Origin: UBA8886 sp002731655
GTDB lineage: Archaea; Thermoplasmatota; Poseidoniia; MGIII; CG-Epi1
Direction: 5' to 3'
Length of the DNA stretch: 13,352 bases
NCBI GenBank assembly: GCA_030754655.1
Contig: JASLZX010000023.1
Location: 1-13,352, forward strand
Shown here: one piece after another, positions 12,472-13,352 of the stretch
How the letters are laid out: the number at the start of each line of letters is the position of its first letter
Numbering within the stretch: position 1 is the first letter of the stretch
Notes under the pieces: generated by a model
What the model was told of the DNA's origin: nothing
The model's input: the letters and a program-made list of their open reading frames with translations, nothing else
Database searches by the model: none
Made by a program: the position numbers and the translations under genes

Positions 12472-13008
12472 GTGCGCATCTGGATCTTCCTGTTCATATT
12501 CTCCATACTGTCCCTGGCTCTGACCACAGCGAATGCTGATGAGGACGATGATGAGAATGAAAAAGACGACGATGAGAATGAATGGGGAGAAGATTCCGGG
12601 TCGATCGCTGCCTGGCTGATGGTCGCTTCATTTTCCTACGTGGTGCTAAGGCAGAAGATCTCCCGGACCAAGTTGAAGGAACTGGGGCTGACGACCAGAC
12701 AATACGGGCAATCCCTGCAAGCGACCTTGAAACTCCATATGTGGGTCAGTGTGATCGCGACCATTCTGGCAGTGTACCATGCCTGGTTGATGATAGCAGA
12801 TGAAGGATGGTTCGAGGGTGATTCCCTCACTGGTTACATTCCTCTGGTGGCGATGATCTACCTGACCCTCACTGGTATCCTGCTCTGGAGAAGGTTACCG
12901 GATGACTGGGTAGACCGTGCTCTTCGCAAGAGGGCACGGCAGGTTCACGTGCAGAGGTGGATCACTGTTCTTTTCGTTCTGGGTCTGTTGATTCACGTCG
13001 CCTCCTGA
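12472..13008 (+). CDS. Exported/membrane protein with paired His helices, possible b-type cytochrome
   Basis: This 178-residue protein starts with GTG, 26 bases after a strong TATA box. A signal peptide or first helix (3-20) leads to a very acidic linker at 23-41 built on two copies of D-D-D-E-N-E. Four hydrophobic segments follow, at about 43-59, 88-108, 121-139 and 160-177. Two of them carry paired histidines: H89 and H103 (14 apart), and H159 and H175 (16 apart). These spacings resemble the bis-His haem ligands of ferric-reductase-like and cytochrome b membrane domains, so haem binding and electron transfer are plausible but inferred. No flavin or NAD domain is present. GC is lower than the backbone, and the gene lies between two 21-base repeats in the acquired island. 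Confidence 0.7.
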   Translation: MRIWIFLFIFSILSLALTTANADEDDDENEKDDDENEWGEDSGSIAAWLMVASFSYVVLRQKISRTKLKELGLTTRQYGQSLQATLKLHMWVSVIATILAVYHAWLMIADEGWFEGDSLTGYIPLVAMIYLTLTGILLWRRLPDDWVDRALRKRARQVHVQRWITVLFVLGLLIHVAS

Positions 13009-13014
13009 GATTAA

Positions 13015-13035
13015 AATACTGTGGTTGTTTTGTTC
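13015..13035 (+). repeat. 21-base direct repeat, right copy
   Basis: Identical to 12279-12299. It ends exactly where the second copy of the C26 fragment begins at 13035. Its T-rich end lies just after the haem-b-like gene and could also act as an archaeal transcription terminator. Confidence 0.9.
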
Positions 13036-13227
13036 GTCACCGGAAATTCCGGCCACCATCAGGGCGTTGCCGACGCCGGCACCCTGCGAGTCACAGGACG
13101 GACGCTGGACGGCCTTATCGAGGCGGCGGAGAACCCTGACCGGAAATTCTGCATAGCGGTCCAGTGGCACCCGGAGATGGTGCGCCATGACGCGCTCTTC
13201 GCGGCGCTGGTCGCGGCAGCGCGCTAA
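13035..13227 (+). pseudogene. C-terminal fragment of the C26 hydrolase gene
   Basis: Bases 13035-13227 repeat residues 166-228 of the C26 hydrolase and its stop. WHPEM with the catalytic His and Glu is retained, but the first 165 residues, including the nucleophilic Cys, are absent. Seven differences lie in the coding part: four are silent and three change residues (His to Asn, Arg to Lys, Thr to Ala). A GTG at 13021 in the 21-base repeat opens a 68-residue frame (VVLFVTGNSGHHQGV), but an active hydrolase is not possible. The excess of silent changes suggests the copy came from a functional relative and did not decay in place. Confidence 0.9.
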
Positions 13228-13303
13228 CCGCACCGCGGCAACCGGCCTGAGATGACACCCCTTAAACCGGACGCTTCTGCCGCCGAAGTTGCGGGGGTCG
13301 CAT
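13035..13303 (+). repeat. Large direct repeat, copy 2
   Basis: This 269-base segment matches 11622-11892 at about 96%. It ends 13 bases into the tRNA-Leu gene (GCGGGGGTCGCAT at 13291-13303), after which the sequence is unrelated. The tRNA promoter is retained. Confidence 0.97.
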
Positions 13304-13319
13304 TTTCGAACACGACCCC
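13294..13319 (+). other. Hairpin at the truncated tRNA junction
   Basis: GGGGTCG at 13294-13300 pairs perfectly with CGACCCC at 13313-13319 around a 12-base loop, CATTTTCGAACA. The 5' arm comes from the tRNA acceptor region; the 3' arm is new sequence. It could be a recombination scar, a transcription-stopping stem or chance. Confidence 0.45.
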
Positions 13320-13321
13320 GG

Positions 13322-13329
13322 TTTATATA
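13322..13329 (+). promoter_or_regulatory. TATA box of a gene beyond the window
   Basis: TTTATATA suits a leaderless start about 25 bases on, near or just past 13352. No start codon is visible before the window ends. Confidence 0.5.
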
Positions 13330-13352
13330 CCCCAAGCGGGAAATATCGCCCC

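Noticed and set aside
11880..13303. Classical integrase-type att sites at tRNA-Leu
   Set aside because: Such insertions duplicate the tRNA 3' end and usually carry an integrase. Here the 5' side is duplicated and there is no integrase in the window.

Overview
The window looks like archaeal chromosome, most likely a marine euryarchaeon of the Marine Group II/III (Poseidoniia, Thermoplasmatota) type. That placement is inferred from gene content and not proven. The archaeal evidence is an archaeal pantoate kinase, a membrane-anchored LonB protease, a type II tRNA-Leu, a lipoprotein with LVIVD-type repeats, and many TATA-like boxes about 24-27 bases before start codons, with almost no Shine-Dalgarno sites (the pattern of leaderless transcripts). 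The backbone is GC-rich and densely packed, with ATGA or TTGA start-stop overlaps.

Layout. (1) Bases 1-84 are the C-terminal end of an upstream gene, probably a glycosyltransferase. (2) Bases about 78-1811 are a GC-poorer accessory block. It holds a secreted, sequon-rich repeat glycoprotein (146-1597) and a second copy of the same promoter plus signal peptide whose passenger is lost (1674-1829). An exact 11-base direct repeat flanks the block. Removing the block and one repeat copy restores an upstream reading frame whose TGA stop overlaps the ATG of the pantoate kinase gene, so this looks like an insertion into an operon. (3) Bases 1826-4593 hold pantoate kinase and, convergently, lonB; the two genes share a CTAG at their stops. 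(4) Divergent from lonB run htpX, a thioredoxin, an EamA transporter with an unusual C-terminal membrane extension, a small EF-hand-like membrane protein and a 52-residue protein. (5) On the minus strand are a large LVIVD-type lipoprotein, followed by a truncated FMN-reductase-like gene, and an isoaspartyl peptidase/asparaginase. (6) On the plus strand are an acyl-CoA thioesterase, a class I glutamine-amidotransferase-like hydrolase (peptidase C26) and tRNA-Leu(CAG). (7) Bases about 11968-13035 are an AT-rich island with a small membrane protein and a secreted or membrane haem-b-like protein. After it, the last 193 bases of the C26 gene, its downstream spacer, the tRNA promoter and the first 13 bases of the tRNA appear again at about 96% identity.

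How the genes fit together. lonB and htpX are both membrane proteostasis proteases sharing a divergent promoter region, and the thioredoxin two bases after htpX fits a membrane or redox quality-control unit. Pantoate kinase belongs to archaeal coenzyme A synthesis. The thioesterase and C26 hydrolase form a tight pair. The two accessory blocks are the unusual part: both are GC-poor, encode exported or membrane proteins, are bounded by direct repeats and contain truncated duplicate genes. Neither carries a recognisable integrase or transposase.
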